Of a stretch of DNA of 64,000 nt, positions 54,614 through 63,921 are shown piece after piece. The DNA comes from Chlorogloea sp. CCALA 695 (GTDB lineage: Bacteria; Cyanobacteriota; Cyanobacteriia; Cyanobacteriales; Chroococcidiopsidaceae), in NCBI RefSeq assembly GCF_003003885.1, contig NZ_PVWN01000007.1, forward strand, positions 62,001-126,000, given 5' to 3'. Position 1 is the first letter of the stretch, and each line of letters begins with the position of its first letter. The position numbers and the translations under genes are program-made. The notes under the pieces were generated by a model. It did no database searches. It saw only the letters and a list, made by a program, of their open reading frames with translations, and was not told the origin of the DNA.

Positions 54614-55258
54614 CTAACTTCTGTATGCAATTACAGCATAGAAAGGATCGCCTCCCCCCGCACCTAACCACTGGAGTAAATTAGGCGCGCTACTTTGACG
54701 GCTAACTACTTCTGGTGCGCTAAACCCTGGTACAGACTGGAAGTAACTTTTGACTAATTCTACGCGGCTAGTTTCCGATCCTTCTCGCCAAGCTTGAATT
54801 GCTTTGTCGTAAAACATCCGATTAGAAAAGCTAAATATCGCTACTCCCCCTGGTTTGAGAATCCGGTAAATTTCTGCAAAGACGGCTTCGGGGTACTGCA
54901 AATACTGCACAGAAACGCAGTTAAGTACCGCATCAAACTGATTATCAGTAAAAGGTACCTTGGGATCGGCGTTCAAATTCTGGACTACATAGCTATCTAA
55001 GCGGGGATTTTTTGCTAGTTCCTCGCCGTTAAGCCCGTGTCCTTCGACGCGCGCAAATTTCATTTCATTGGGTAAATGCGATACCCAACTGCTCATCATA
55101 TCTAAAATCTGTGTATCGGGTTTTAAGCGCTTGCGGTACAAGTCGGTAAGTTGGCGAATAAAACCTTCGTCTACATGAGTTACCAGTCGCGGATAGACAT
55201 AAAACTGGCGATCATCGGTATTGTCTAATTTGGTACGTTGATCCGGTCGCAGGGGCAT
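54614..55258 (-). CDS. SAM-dependent methyltransferase, class I
   Basis: 214 residues with a methyltransferase-11 core: ILDMMSSWVSHLP (motif I in a divergent form), ARVEGHGLNGEELAKNPRLD, QFDAVLNCVSVQYLQYPEAV and EIYRILKPGGVAIFSFSNRM. Motif I lacks the usual GxGxG and reads LDMMSSWV, typical of one cyanobacterial group. Substrate unknown. It is divergent from the MarR efflux operon, and the 133-base spacer may be shared regulation. Confidence 0.8.
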   Translation of the reverse strand: MPLRPDQRTKLDNTDDRQFYVYPRLVTHVDEGFIRQLTDLYRKRLKPDTQILDMMSSWVSHLPNEMKFARVEGHGLNGEELAKNPRLDSYVVQNLNADPKVPFTDNQFDAVLNCVSVQYLQYPEAVFAEIYRILKPGGVAIFSFSNRMFYDKAIQAWREGSETSRVELVKSYFQSVPGFSAPEVVSRQSSAPNLLQWLGAGGGDPFYAVIAYRS

Positions 55259-55391
55259 TATTATGAGGTAACGATTAGCTTTACTCTTTCTAGTTTAGAA
55301 AAAATTACGAAATGTAAACTTATTCCGCTAGATTGAGTAAGGCTGACAAAAAAATTAGTTTCAAATAATCAGCACCCTAGTAACTTTGGAA

Positions 55392-55856
55392 ATGCCTTCT
55401 ACGCCTGTTGAGCAACCTATATGTCAGTGGCAGCAAGTTTTAGCTCCCTTTAACATGGGTTATCGAATTAAACTGCTGTCGCAGCTTTTGAGCCGTGCTT
55501 TTTCCGAACGATTAGAGCCTTTTGGTTTAACTCCTTTTCATTGGCTAGTATTGTGCTGTTTGTGGACAGAAGATGGGTTGCCAACTTCAAGTATTGGTGA
55601 CAAGCTGCAACAAGTAGGTGGCACTTTAACTGGCGTACTAGATCGCATGGAAGAACGCCAGCTAATTCGCCGAGAAAGAGATCCGCGCGATCGCCGCATT
55701 TGGCGAATTTGGCTCACAGATGCAGGAAAAGAGCTAGAAGGGGTGTTACCCCCGATTGCTGTAGAGTTGCGCGAACAAGCTATGCAAGGTATTTCCACTG
55801 AAGATCGTGAAAAAATGTCCGATCTTATTGATCGCGCGATCGTTAATATGTCTTAG
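55392..55856 (+). CDS. MarR-family transcriptional regulator
   Basis: 154 residues from ATG 55392 (MPSTPVEQPI). The winged-helix core shows HWLVLCCLWTEDGLPTSSIG, GGTLTGVLDRMEERQLIRRE and RDPRDRRIWRIWLTDAGKEL, the MarR wing signature. It dimerises and usually represses linked efflux genes, releasing DNA when a phenolic or hydrophobic ligand binds. It lies directly before an adaptor and two MFS exporters, so it most likely controls them. Ligand unknown. Confidence 0.92.
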   Translation: MPSTPVEQPICQWQQVLAPFNMGYRIKLLSQLLSRAFSERLEPFGLTPFHWLVLCCLWTEDGLPTSSIGDKLQQVGGTLTGVLDRMEERQLIRRERDPRDRRIWRIWLTDAGKELEGVLPPIAVELREQAMQGISTEDREKMSDLIDRAIVNMS

Positions 55857-55925
55857 TTCTACCCCTAGATGTACTTATAGACTAGCCATTCGATAGGCAC
55901 GTGATCGGTAATTTCTCTGTTGTAA

Positions 55926-55984
55926 TAATATTACGTACGCGAGATAATAGCCTACATATAGTTTTTCGATTTAATATTACGTAC
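55926..55984. promoter_or_regulatory. Paired TAATATTACGTAC repeats (candidate operators)
   Basis: TAATATTACGTAC occurs at 55926-55938 and again at 55972-55984, 46 bases apart, in the spacer before the adaptor gene. Each contains palindromic AATATT and TACGTA cores. They are good candidates for binding of the adjacent MarR protein. Confidence 0.45.
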
Positions 55985-56033
55985 ACTAATTATTTTTGCA
56001 AGTTAAACCTTAAAACCTTTGGAGAAAAATGTT

Positions 56034-57413
56034 ATGGAGAACGAGAATACATCCTTAAACGGCAAAAAGACAGCAGTTTTGACAAAAGAACTAGATAGTC
56101 CTGTGGAGGAGAGCGTCAAGATTAGGACAATTCAAATTTCGCCACCAGAAACCCCACAAATAGAGCAAAAAGCTCAAGTTCCACCAACTAAGGAAAAGGG
56201 AAAACGCAAACCTTTGATTTTGGCGGGTTTGGGTATTGCTGCGATCACCAGCAGTATATTTGGGTATAGGTATTGGCAGCACGCATCTACCCATCAGTCA
56301 ACAGATAACGCTACGGTAACTGGGCATATTTACCAAGTAAGTACAAAAATCCCCGGTACAGTAGAGCAGGTTTTGGTCAGCGACAACCAGTTAGTTAAAA
56401 AAGGACAGCTACTCGTAAAGCTCGATCCTAGAGACTACCAAACAAAACAGTTGCAAGCCCAAGCGGCAATAGAAACGGCTCGTCGTCAAGCAGATACAGC
56501 CCAAGTAAGCATTGGTTTAGCATCGCAAAATGCGCAAGCCCAAACGGCTCAAGCGCAAGGAAATGTCAATAGCGCGAAGTCTTCTATTGCTTCAGCGCAA
56601 GCAGCAGTAAAGGAAGCCAATGCTGGGATTCCTGCCGCCCAAGCCCAAGTAGCGCAAGCACAGGCAAACTTGCAAAGGGCGCAAGCAGATTACAATCGCT
56701 ATCAAGCTTTATTTAAGCAAGGTGCGATCGCACGTCAGCAGTTAGATACAGCTAGAGCCACCTATGAAGTAGCCAGAGCGCAAGTAACCTCTGCCCAGCA
56801 AGGAGTAGCCCAGGCACAAGCAAAACTAGCCCAAGCCCAAGAAGGCGTAACTAACGCACAAGCGCAGTTAGCAGAATCGAGAGGTAAGTTGCAACAAGCA
56901 ACGGCTACGGGCGTACAAACTAACGTCAATAGAAGCCAGTACCAAGCTGCCAAAGCTGCGATCGCTCAATCGCAAGCAAGTCTCAAAGATGCTCAATTGC
57001 AGCTATCGTATATCAATATTACTGCCCCTAGTAGCGGCAGAATTGGGCGTAAATCTGTAGAAATTGGGCAAAGAGTCCAGCCAGGAACGCCGCTAATGTC
57101 GGTGGTGGGCAACGAGTATTGGATAGTTGCTAACTTTAAAGAAACCCAGTTAGAGAAAATGCAGCCCAAGGAGGCAGTAGAAATCAAACTAGATGCTTTC
57201 CCCGATCACACATTTTTAGGGCGGGTAGATAGCATCGCACCAGCCTCCGGCGCTCAATTTGCCTTACTCCCCCCAGATAACGCTACAGGTAACTTTACTA
57301 AAATTGTCCAGCGCGTTCCAGTCAAGATCATCCTTGATGCTCAAAGTATTAAAGGTTATGAATCGCGGATTACTCCGGGAATGTCTGCGGAAGTGGAAGT
57401 AACGACTAATTAG
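56034..57413 (+). CDS. HlyD/EmrA-type membrane fusion adaptor
   Basis: 459 residues from ATG 56034, preceded by GGAG. A cytoplasmic N-terminal tail (about 1-60) and one membrane helix (about 65-83) come first. The HlyD part then follows: lipoyl half-motif GTVEQVLVSDNQLVKKGQLL, a long Ala/Gln-rich coiled-coil hairpin (about 130-290) and the barrel region INITAPSSGRIGRKSVEIGQ. It bridges an inner-membrane MFS pump to the outer membrane. Two MFS genes follow, either of which could use it. The long N-terminal tail is unusual but seen in EmrA relatives. Confidence 0.9.
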   Translation: MENENTSLNGKKTAVLTKELDSPVEESVKIRTIQISPPETPQIEQKAQVPPTKEKGKRKPLILAGLGIAAITSSIFGYRYWQHASTHQSTDNATVTGHIYQVSTKIPGTVEQVLVSDNQLVKKGQLLVKLDPRDYQTKQLQAQAAIETARRQADTAQVSIGLASQNAQAQTAQAQGNVNSAKSSIASAQAAVKEANAGIPAAQAQVAQAQANLQRAQADYNRYQALFKQGAIARQQLDTARATYEVARAQVTSAQQGVAQAQAKLAQAQEGVTNAQAQLAESRGKLQQATATGVQTNVNRSQYQAAKAAIAQSQASLKDAQLQLSYINITAPSSGRIGRKSVEIGQRVQPGTPLMSVVGNEYWIVANFKETQLEKMQPKEAVEIKLDAFPDHTFLGRVDSIAPASGAQFALLPPDNATGNFTKIVQRVPVKIILDAQSIKGYESRITPGMSAEVEVTTN

Positions 57414-57511
57414 GAAAACAGGAAGTTTTATGCTCTTTGCAGTGCTAAACATTCCAGCAGATAGAGGCGATCGCCAGTCACGATTAGCAATCTATAGATG
57501 GAGTGGCAAGC

Positions 57512-58789
57512 ATGACTAAAAAATCAATCAATTTTCCCATTGGCATCCCCGCCTTGAAGTCGCGCAATTATCAACTATTTTTTGCTGGACAAGGTATTTC
57601 CTTAATTGGCACTTGGATGACGCAAGTGGCAACTATTTGGCTCGTGTATCAATTAACTAATTCGGCACTGTTATTGGGAGTAGTTGGTTTTATCGGTCAA
57701 ATTCCTAGCTTGTTTCTATCGCCTTTTGGGGGGGTACTGGTAGATCGCTGGAATACTCGGAAAATATTAGTTACGACTCAAGTATTGGCGATGATTCAGT
57801 CCTTGGCATTAGCTGTACTAGCACTGACACACACAATTAGTATTGGGCATATTATCTTTTTGAGTTTACTTCAAGGCGTAATTAATGCTTTGGATGCTCC
57901 AGCTAGGCAAACTTTTGTCCCAGAAATGATCGAACGCAAAGCAGATTTGGCAAGTGCGATCGCGCTTAATTCTTCGCTAGTAAATGGAGGGAGATTAGTT
58001 GACCCAGCGATCGCGGGGGTAATAATTGCCCGAGTCGGATCGGGCTACTGTTTTTTAATTGATGGACTTAGTTATATTGCCGTAATTGCAGCGCTACTAG
58101 CAATGAGGCTCAAGTCTAAACCTAAAACTACTCCTACGGGCAGCGCCATCGAGCGAGTAAAAGCAGGGTTTGTATATGCCTTTGGCTTTCCTCCCATCCG
58201 CGCGATTTTGCAACTATTAGCATTATTTAGTTTAGTTGCCATGCCCTATGTAACTTTGCTGCCAATTTTTGCAACCAAAATCTTAAAAGGTGATGCTCAT
58301 ACTTTGGGTTTTATTATGGCAGCATCCGGAATTGGTGCGTTGTTTGGTGGGGCGTATTTAAGCACTAGAAAAAGTGTAGTAGGACTTGGCAATGTCATCG
58401 CTTTAGCTCCGGCTGTTTCGGGAGTTGGGATTGTGGCTTTCGGCGTGTCTCGAACGCTCTGGTTTTCCTTACTAATGTGCTTTGTGATTGGCTTAGGTTC
58501 AATTTTGTTAATCTCCTCAAGCAATATACTTATTCAAACTCTGGTTGAAGATGACAAACGCGGTCGCGTCATGAGTATATTCACAATGTCATTTTTAGGG
58601 ATAGTTCCTTTCGGGAATTTATTAGCGGGGATTTCAGCAGAGCGAATTGGGGCAACAAATACTTTGGTAGTAGGGGGGGCGCTTTGCATCGCTGCAACGA
58701 TAATTTTTAGCCAGCAATTGCCTACCTTACGGCGGATAGTCCGCCCCGTTTATCAAAAAATAGGGCTTTTACCAAGTGCGGATGCTTAG
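57512..58789 (+). CDS. MFS exporter, EntS-like
   Basis: 425 residues with twelve predicted helices. The N-terminus (FPIGIPALKSRNYQLFFAGQ, GTWMTQVATIWLVYQLTNSA) and GVLVDRWNTRKILVTTQ between helices 2 and 3 place it with EntS/MFS_3 exporters, often for siderophores or other small molecules. Start ATG 57512; the GTG three codons earlier is less likely. The gap to the adaptor is about 100 bases and it lies in the same operon. Substrate unknown. Confidence 0.88.
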   Translation: MTKKSINFPIGIPALKSRNYQLFFAGQGISLIGTWMTQVATIWLVYQLTNSALLLGVVGFIGQIPSLFLSPFGGVLVDRWNTRKILVTTQVLAMIQSLALAVLALTHTISIGHIIFLSLLQGVINALDAPARQTFVPEMIERKADLASAIALNSSLVNGGRLVDPAIAGVIIARVGSGYCFLIDGLSYIAVIAALLAMRLKSKPKTTPTGSAIERVKAGFVYAFGFPPIRAILQLLALFSLVAMPYVTLLPIFATKILKGDAHTLGFIMAASGIGALFGGAYLSTRKSVVGLGNVIALAPAVSGVGIVAFGVSRTLWFSLLMCFVIGLGSILLISSSNILIQTLVEDDKRGRVMSIFTMSFLGIVPFGNLLAGISAERIGATNTLVVGGALCIAATIIFSQQLPTLRRIVRPVYQKIGLLPSADA

Positions 58790-58890
58790 AAAATACTTTG
58801 AGAGTATATCGATTGGTATTCACTTAATAATTTCAGGTACTAGCAATACACGTCTGTTTTAATCCTCTTAATTTCAATGGAAGTAAACTT

Positions 58891-60480
58891 GTGACTGATA
58901 CAGGTGCAGTTAGACCAACCAAAAATACCATTCAATCGCCTCAAGTTCCCCTCAAAAGCTGGATTGCTGTAGGGGGAGCGATGCTAGGCGCATTTATGGC
59001 AGTGCTAGATATTCAAATTACTAATGCTTCGCTTAAAGACATTCAAGCAGCTTTGGGGGCAACCTTAGAAGAAGGTTCTTGGATTTCTACCGCTTACTTG
59101 GTGGCGGAAATTGTAGTAATTCCGTTAACTGGATGGTTGGCGCGGGTATTCTCTACCCGTTTGTATTTGCTAGCTAATGCGATCGCTTTTATCTTCTTTT
59201 CTGTTTGCTGTGCGTGGGCGTGGAATCTCCCTTCAATGATTGTTTTCCGTGCCTTGCAAGGCTTGGCGGGGGGCGTATTGATCCCCATGGCGTTAACCAT
59301 ACTTTTGACCACCTTACCCCCCGCCAAGCAGCCTATTGGGATGGCAATGTTTGCAATTACGGCGGTATTTGCTCCAGCGATTGGCCCTACTGTGGGAGGA
59401 TGGTTGACAGAAAACTTTAGTTGGCACTACATTTTTTATCTCAATGTGATTCCGGGAATCATGCTGGTAAGCGCGGTTTGGTATGCTGTCAGTCCTCAAC
59501 CCCAACAATTGCACCTGATTAAACAAGGTGATTGGCTTGGGATAGCTTCTATGGCGATTGGCTTGGGGTCGTTGCAAGTAGTTTTAGAAGAAGGAACTCG
59601 TAAAGATTGGTTTAGTTCGCCGTTAATTTTCCGGTTATCTATAATTGCCGCAATTTTCTTAACAGCGTTCTTTTGGATTGAACTTACTCGCAAGCAACCT
59701 TTTATTAATCTGCGTTTGTTAGCAAGGCGTAACTTTGGTTTAGCTAGTATTGTCAATGTCTCTTTGGGGATCGGGTTGTATGGCTCGGTGTATATTTTGC
59801 CCTTGTATTTAGCCCAAATACAGGGTTATAACCCGTTACAAATTGGTGAAGTAATTGCCTGGTTAGGATTGCCTCAATTACTAATTGTGCCTTTAGTGCC
59901 AAAGTTAATGCAGCGCCTTGATAGTCGATTATTAATTGCGATCGGTGTCAGTCTGTTTGCGGTTAGTTGTTTTATGAATTCAACTATGACGCACGATACA
60001 GGTATTGACGAATTAAAATGGTCGCAACTTGTACGAGCGCTCGGACAACCGTTGATTTTTGTACCTTTGACAACGATCGCTACCGCCGGAATTGAAAAAG
60101 AGCAGGCGGGTTCTGCTTCGGGTTTATTTAATATGATGCGTAACTTGGGTGGTTCAATTGGAATTGCGGCTTTAGCAACATTATTGACGAGGAGAGAGCA
60201 ATTTCACTCTAATCGTTTAGGTGACTCGGTTTCGCTGTATGACCCAAATACTCAACAGCGCATCGAGCAGTTGAGTCAGTATTTTATTAGTCGCGGTGCA
60301 GATTTGAGTACAGCGCACGATCGCGCGATCGCAACTATCAGCAACCTTGTCCGCCGAGAAGCTTATATAATGGCTTTCAACGATTGTTTTTACTTTATTG
60401 GCTTTGCGTTGTTGTTGAGTGGGTTAGCCATTATTTTCTTTAAGAAAGCTAAGGCAACTGGCGGCGCGATCGCTCATTAA
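58891..60480 (+). CDS. DHA2-family MFS drug exporter, EmrB/QacA type
   Basis: 529 residues, about fourteen helices. [20 protein letters not shown] in helix 1 and [20 protein letters not shown] at helix 2, plus [20 protein letters not shown], are EmrB signatures. With the HlyD/EmrA adaptor two genes upstream it probably forms a tripartite pump. GTG start at 58891 (about 101 bases after the EntS-like gene). The stop overlaps the convergent PCD gene by four bases. Confidence 0.92.
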   Translation: MTDTGAVRPTKNTIQSPQVPLKSWIAVGGAMLGAFMAVLDIQITNASLKDIQAALGATLEEGSWISTAYLVAEIVVIPLTGWLARVFSTRLYLLANAIAFIFFSVCCAWAWNLPSMIVFRALQGLAGGVLIPMALTILLTTLPPAKQPIGMAMFAITAVFAPAIGPTVGGWLTENFSWHYIFYLNVIPGIMLVSAVWYAVSPQPQQLHLIKQGDWLGIASMAIGLGSLQVVLEEGTRKDWFSSPLIFRLSIIAAIFLTAFFWIELTRKQPFINLRLLARRNFGLASIVNVSLGIGLYGSVYILPLYLAQIQGYNPLQIGEVIAWLGLPQLLIVPLVPKLMQRLDSRLLIAIGVSLFAVSCFMNSTMTHDTGIDELKWSQLVRALGQPLIFVPLTTIATAGIEKEQAGSASGLFNMMRNLGGSIGIAALATLLTRREQFHSNRLGDSVSLYDPNTQQRIEQLSQYFISRGADLSTAHDRAIATISNLVRREAYIMAFNDCFYFIGFALLLSGLAIIFFKKAKATGGAIAH

Positions 60481-60824
60481 TTTGCAGCGATTTGGTCAGT
60501 TTTTGCCGCCATAATAAAATCGTTGCGATGCAGTCCACAAATGGCGTGTGTCCACCAAGTTACAGTTACTTTTCCCCATTCAGTTAGTAAAGCGGGGTGA
60601 TGTCCTTCAACTTCGGCGGCTTCACCGACTTTGTTTGTAAAGGCGATCGCGCTAACAAAATCAGGAAACGTATAAGTACGCTCTAAGCGCGGTTGTCCTT
60701 CAACTTCAATCATTTGCCAATCGGGAATTTGTGGCTTAAGTTCGGTTATATCTTGCTCAGTGACGCGGGGTGCATCTTTGTTACAAGCTGTACATTTTTG
60801 TTGGGTGAGATTTTCCATATTCAT
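60477..60824 (-). CDS. Pterin-4a-carbinolamine dehydratase
   Basis: 115 residues. The PCD fold carries EVEGHHPAL (H75-H76-P77) and the later WTHAICGL with H93, which form the dehydratase active site. It recycles tetrahydropterin cofactor or acts in folate/pterin metabolism; in cyanobacteria PCD proteins are sometimes linked to photosynthesis, with the role unclear. A short N-terminal CTAC motif (11-14) is an uncommon addition that could bind metal. No hydroxylase is nearby. Confidence 0.88.
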   Translation of the reverse strand: MNMENLTQQKCTACNKDAPRVTEQDITELKPQIPDWQMIEVEGQPRLERTYTFPDFVSAIAFTNKVGEAAEVEGHHPALLTEWGKVTVTWWTHAICGLHRNDFIMAAKTDQIAAN

Positions 60825-60850
60825 TACTTTAATAGTTTTTACAAGTTTAA

Positions 60851-61252
60851 TTAATTTGCTGTCAATATTTGAAACCCTGCTTGGGAGAAATGATCCTCAA
60901 AAGTTAAAGCTTGATTTACTCCTCTCTCCCGCATCACTATAAAAGAGATACAATCAACCAAACCCCATTTTTTATCTGGATACTTATATAACTCCAAAGA
61001 CTGAGTAAATAAATATGGAGTAATTTTGACAACTTCTACTTCATCTGAAGCCATACACTTTTCAATAAATTCAACTGCTTGTTGCTTATAATTTTTTGCT
61101 AGTGCGTTGCCTATTTCCAATAAAATTGCTTCTGTCATTAGCCAATGAGTCCCCTCAAATTTATCTGCTAAGTCTAAAGCTTTTTGGTGATATTGGTCTT
61201 TTTCGTTAAATAGTGCAAATATAAATCCTGTATCCACGAATATTTCACTCAA
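60851..61252 (-). CDS. PIN-domain ribonuclease, VapC-like toxin candidate
   Basis: 133 residues from a TTG at 61250-61252 ([17 protein letters not shown]), with AGGAG nine bases upstream. The longer frame to 61312 overlaps the upstream gene. PIN acidic residues: D7, E41, D100 (WGLVDCISF) and D120 (TFEDHF). Such proteins are Mg2+-dependent RNases, commonly toxins with a small antitoxin gene upstream. Here the preceding gene is a 301-residue membrane protein whose last 23 residues look like an antitoxin tail, 13 bases away. Confidence 0.85.
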   Translation of the reverse strand: MSEIFVDTGFIFALFNEKDQYHQKALDLADKFEGTHWLMTEAILLEIGNALAKNYKQQAVEFIEKCMASDEVEVVKITPYLFTQSLELYKYPDKKWGLVDCISFIVMRERGVNQALTFEDHFSQAGFQILTAN

Positions 61253-61265
61253 TATTCTTTTCTCC

Positions 61266-62171
61266 TCACATATATTTCTCGTAATTAGTAGAGAAATCAG
61301 CAGGAGCATCAATTTTTATTTTTCTCATCTGCGACATAAAACTCTCTTTTTCGTCAGACTGTCCTAGCTTAGGTTTTTGCACATCTTGCTTAACTTGAGC
61401 TTTTTTTAGACAGGACAAGCATTTATTTAATTTGTCTATTTCCGATCTGAAAACTAAGCCATTAACCATACCAACTATTATGGGATAAAGCGCTACTAAT
61501 GGTAATTTTAGTGAAATTAGAAATATATTATTAAAAGACTTAAACCCTTGTTCACCATAAAAATATATTACAATAAAAGTAATTAATATGGGAAATGATA
61601 ATAATACATTGTAGATAACCTTTTCATTAATTTGTGTATTTCTAACTTGTTTTTCTATTTCTATTTCGTAAAGCTTTAATTTTTCTTCTGAAATAATAGT
61701 ATTACGAAGTAATTTAACTGCTGCTTGCTCCATTATAAACTCGTCCCTTATTTTTTCAAAGGTTGTCTTTGTTTGATTTTTGGCACTTGACTTTGCCAAC
61801 GAAATTAATCTCACAAGCTCTTTCAAAGTTGAACCGAAAGCAATAATAATTACTACTGCTTGCATTCCAACAAGAAACAATACTATATTAACTTTGTCTG
61901 CAATTATGATGAGAGGAGCTATGACTGAAAATACAATAATGAAAAAAATTATAGAGCGTTGATTTAATATTCTGTGAATTGGATTTGAGAAAAAATAGTT
62001 TTTTTCAGAAGATTCAGGATGAATAATCTTCAACAAAACATCTATAAATTGCCCGAAATCTTTTTTATATTGTTCTTCTTCATGTTTATCTAAAAATGAA
62101 CTTACAGATTCTTCTAAATTAGATTTATTATTGTCAATTTCGTTTTCAGGCAAATGTGGATTGCTAATCAT
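61266..62171 (-). CDS. Four-helix membrane protein with antitoxin-like C-terminal tail
   Basis: Unrecognised 301-residue protein. Two membrane helices at about 74-113, a charged middle (about 115-185) and two more at about 190-240. The final residues MSQMRKIKIDAPADFSTNYE KYM are soluble and charged and resemble the short N-terminal/linker sequences of cyanobacterial antitoxins that precede PIN toxins. AT-rich compared with neighbours, suggesting possible transfer. It overlaps or nearly touches the PIN gene, implying co-expression. The fused-antitoxin reading is inference. Confidence 0.55.
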   Translation of the reverse strand: MISNPHLPENEIDNNKSNLEESVSSFLDKHEEEQYKKDFGQFIDVLLKIIHPESSEKNYFFSNPIHRILNQRSIIFFIIVFSVIAPLIIIADKVNIVLFLVGMQAVVIIIAFGSTLKELVRLISLAKSSAKNQTKTTFEKIRDEFIMEQAAVKLLRNTIISEEKLKLYEIEIEKQVRNTQINEKVIYNVLLSFPILITFIVIYFYGEQGFKSFNNIFLISLKLPLVALYPIIVGMVNGLVFRSEIDKLNKCLSCLKKAQVKQDVQKPKLGQSDEKESFMSQMRKIKIDAPADFSTNYEKYM

Positions 62172-62307
62172 TTTTATAACTTGAATCCTAAAATAATCTA
62201 AGCTGTTAATGTAAAAAAGTTGTTGAATTTAAGTTTTATATAAACCTAAGAGAAACCTGTAGTTGACAGCACAGATGTATTATACATTGTACTATAAACG
62301 CTGGAAA

Positions 62308-63174
62308 TTAAAATAGTCTAAGTTGCGTAGTAGGATTGTCAATTTCATCCCAAGGTAAGGGCGGAATAGGCACATTATGCTGTTGTAATAGTTGGTGGAA
62401 GTAACGAGCATTATGAGGCGATCGCACTTCCATTGGACAATGAACAAAAAAGTAAATCTGCGTACCTTGACGCAAAGCGCGATCGCAAAAACTAACCCAT
62501 TCTTTTAAATAACTCTGATTAAATTGCTGTTGAGGATGACTAATAAAGCGAATTAAAGTAAAGGGTGCAGTCACGCTAAAGTTTACAGGTAAGTTTGGTT
62601 TACGGCTTTCGCTGTGTAGCTGCGCGTCGTCTGGCGCATTATAAATAGGGCGAGAATCAAGCAAAACTCTACCGATTCCTAGCTTTTCTAAAATAGCTGT
62701 TAGCTTGTTATTATGAGGTTCTTTAAACCAATCAGGATGACGCACTTCTAAAGCAAGTGGTGCTTGATGCGCCCAAGCTTCAAGAAACGTTGTTAAATCA
62801 GTCAGTAATTCTGGACTATAACTAGGAGGAAGTTGAGCAAAAATTACTCCTAGGCGATCGCCTAACGTCTGCATTTGCTCTAAAAAGCTTAACGCGCCAG
62901 CAATAGAAGGTTGCAACAAACCTTGATGAGTTAATAGTTTGGGCAACTTTAAGCAAAACTTAAAACTTGGCGGAGTTTCTGCTATCCAGCGCTTTAAAGT
63001 ATCTTGGTTGGGAATGGCGTAGAAAGTCGTGTTACCTTCAACCGTTGAAAAGACTTCGCTATACAATCGTAAAAATTCGCTGCTACGGCTTTTTGACGGA
63101 TAAAAGTCTCCGACCCAACCTTTGTAAGACCAAACAGCACAACCGATGCGGAAATTCATGTCAAGTAATTCCAT
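62308..63174 (-). CDS. DUF72 family protein
   Basis: 288 residues of the DUF72 TIM-barrel-like family: RIGCAVWSYKGWVGDFYP, FSTVEGNTTFYAIPNQDTLK, FCLKLPKLLTHQ, FAQLPPSYSP, LEVRHPDWF and IYFFVHCPMEVRSPHNARYF. Function is unproven; family members have been suggested to act in DNA or metal-related processes, without a settled reaction. An alternative start is the ATG five codons downstream. It is divergent from the thioesterase gene with 35 bases between starts. Confidence 0.85.
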   Translation of the reverse strand: MELLDMNFRIGCAVWSYKGWVGDFYPSKSRSSEFLRLYSEVFSTVEGNTTFYAIPNQDTLKRWIAETPPSFKFCLKLPKLLTHQGLLQPSIAGALSFLEQMQTLGDRLGVIFAQLPPSYSPELLTDLTTFLEAWAHQAPLALEVRHPDWFKEPHNNKLTAILEKLGIGRVLLDSRPIYNAPDDAQLHSESRKPNLPVNFSVTAPFTLIRFISHPQQQFNQSYLKEWVSFCDRALRQGTQIYFFVHCPMEVRSPHNARYFHQLLQQHNVPIPPLPWDEIDNPTTQLRLF

Positions 63175-63209
63175 AATATTAAGAGAGACAAATTAGGAAT
63201 ATTGAACAA

Positions 63210-63704
63210 GTGTCACAAAATCAGTCTCCCCAACTACTACCCACTGGGGAAATTCAAAATTTGCCCCGATTAGCGTTTGAGAATTGGTTTGAGTATGCAA
63301 TTCGAGCGCACCCCCATCATACAGATTATGCTGGAGTTGTTTGGCATGGCTCTTATCTAACTTGGATGGAAGAAGCAAGAGTAGAATGCTTGCGATCAAT
63401 TGGGATAGAACTTGCTGATTTAGTTGCTTTGGGGTGCGATTTGCCCGTTGTAGAGCTTTCTATTCGTTATCATCGCCCAATTAAATTAGGAATGGCAGCG
63501 ATCGTAAAAACTCGGATGGTAAATGTTAGTGGTGTAAAGATTAATTGGGATTATCAAATTCAATCCCCCAATTTTCAGGATTTATATGTGTCGGCGCAAG
63601 TAACTTTAGTCGCTATAGATCGAGAAAGAGGGAAAATTATGCGCCAATTACCCGAAGCAATGAAAGAAGCTTTAGCCCGATTAGCAGCAATAGGCGAAAA
63701 ATAA
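63210..63704 (+). CDS. 4HBT-type acyl-CoA thioesterase
   Basis: 164 residues with the hotdog-fold HTDYAGVVWHGSYLTWMEEA motif; D39 is the likely catalytic acid. In cyanobacteria relatives of this type hydrolyse DHNA-CoA in phylloquinone synthesis or other acyl-CoAs; I cannot choose between them. GTG start at 63210 (MSQNQSPQLL). The next small gene begins four bases after the stop, so they are co-transcribed. Confidence 0.83.
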   Translation: MSQNQSPQLLPTGEIQNLPRLAFENWFEYAIRAHPHHTDYAGVVWHGSYLTWMEEARVECLRSIGIELADLVALGCDLPVVELSIRYHRPIKLGMAAIVKTRMVNVSGVKINWDYQIQSPNFQDLYVSAQVTLVAIDRERGKIMRQLPEAMKEALARLAAIGEK

Positions 63705-63708
63705 CCGT

Positions 63709-63921
63709 ATGTCATCTCTAGAAAAACGCTTAGAAGCCTTCCGTCAACTACCCTTACGCGCTCAATTGTCTTTAATTAATTCCACCGCTAGTAATGAAGT
63801 TTTGAGCCAAAATCAGGAGTATTTGCAGAGTTTAAACCGCATCCATCAAGAGTGTTTACTCTCTGCAACTCCCGAACAAAAAACTGCTTACGATCGCTTT
63901 ATCAAAAACGCGCCTAACTAA
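63709..63921 (+). CDS. Small conserved hypothetical protein
   Basis: 70 residues, helical and charged (MSSLEKRLEAFRQLPLRAQL ... TPEQKTAYDRFIKNAPN). No signal peptide or motif. Close behind the thioesterase gene. Function unknown. It overlaps the end of a minus-strand partial gene by four bases. Confidence 0.6.
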   Translation: MSSLEKRLEAFRQLPLRAQLSLINSTASNEVLSQNQEYLQSLNRIHQECLLSATPEQKTAYDRFIKNAPN

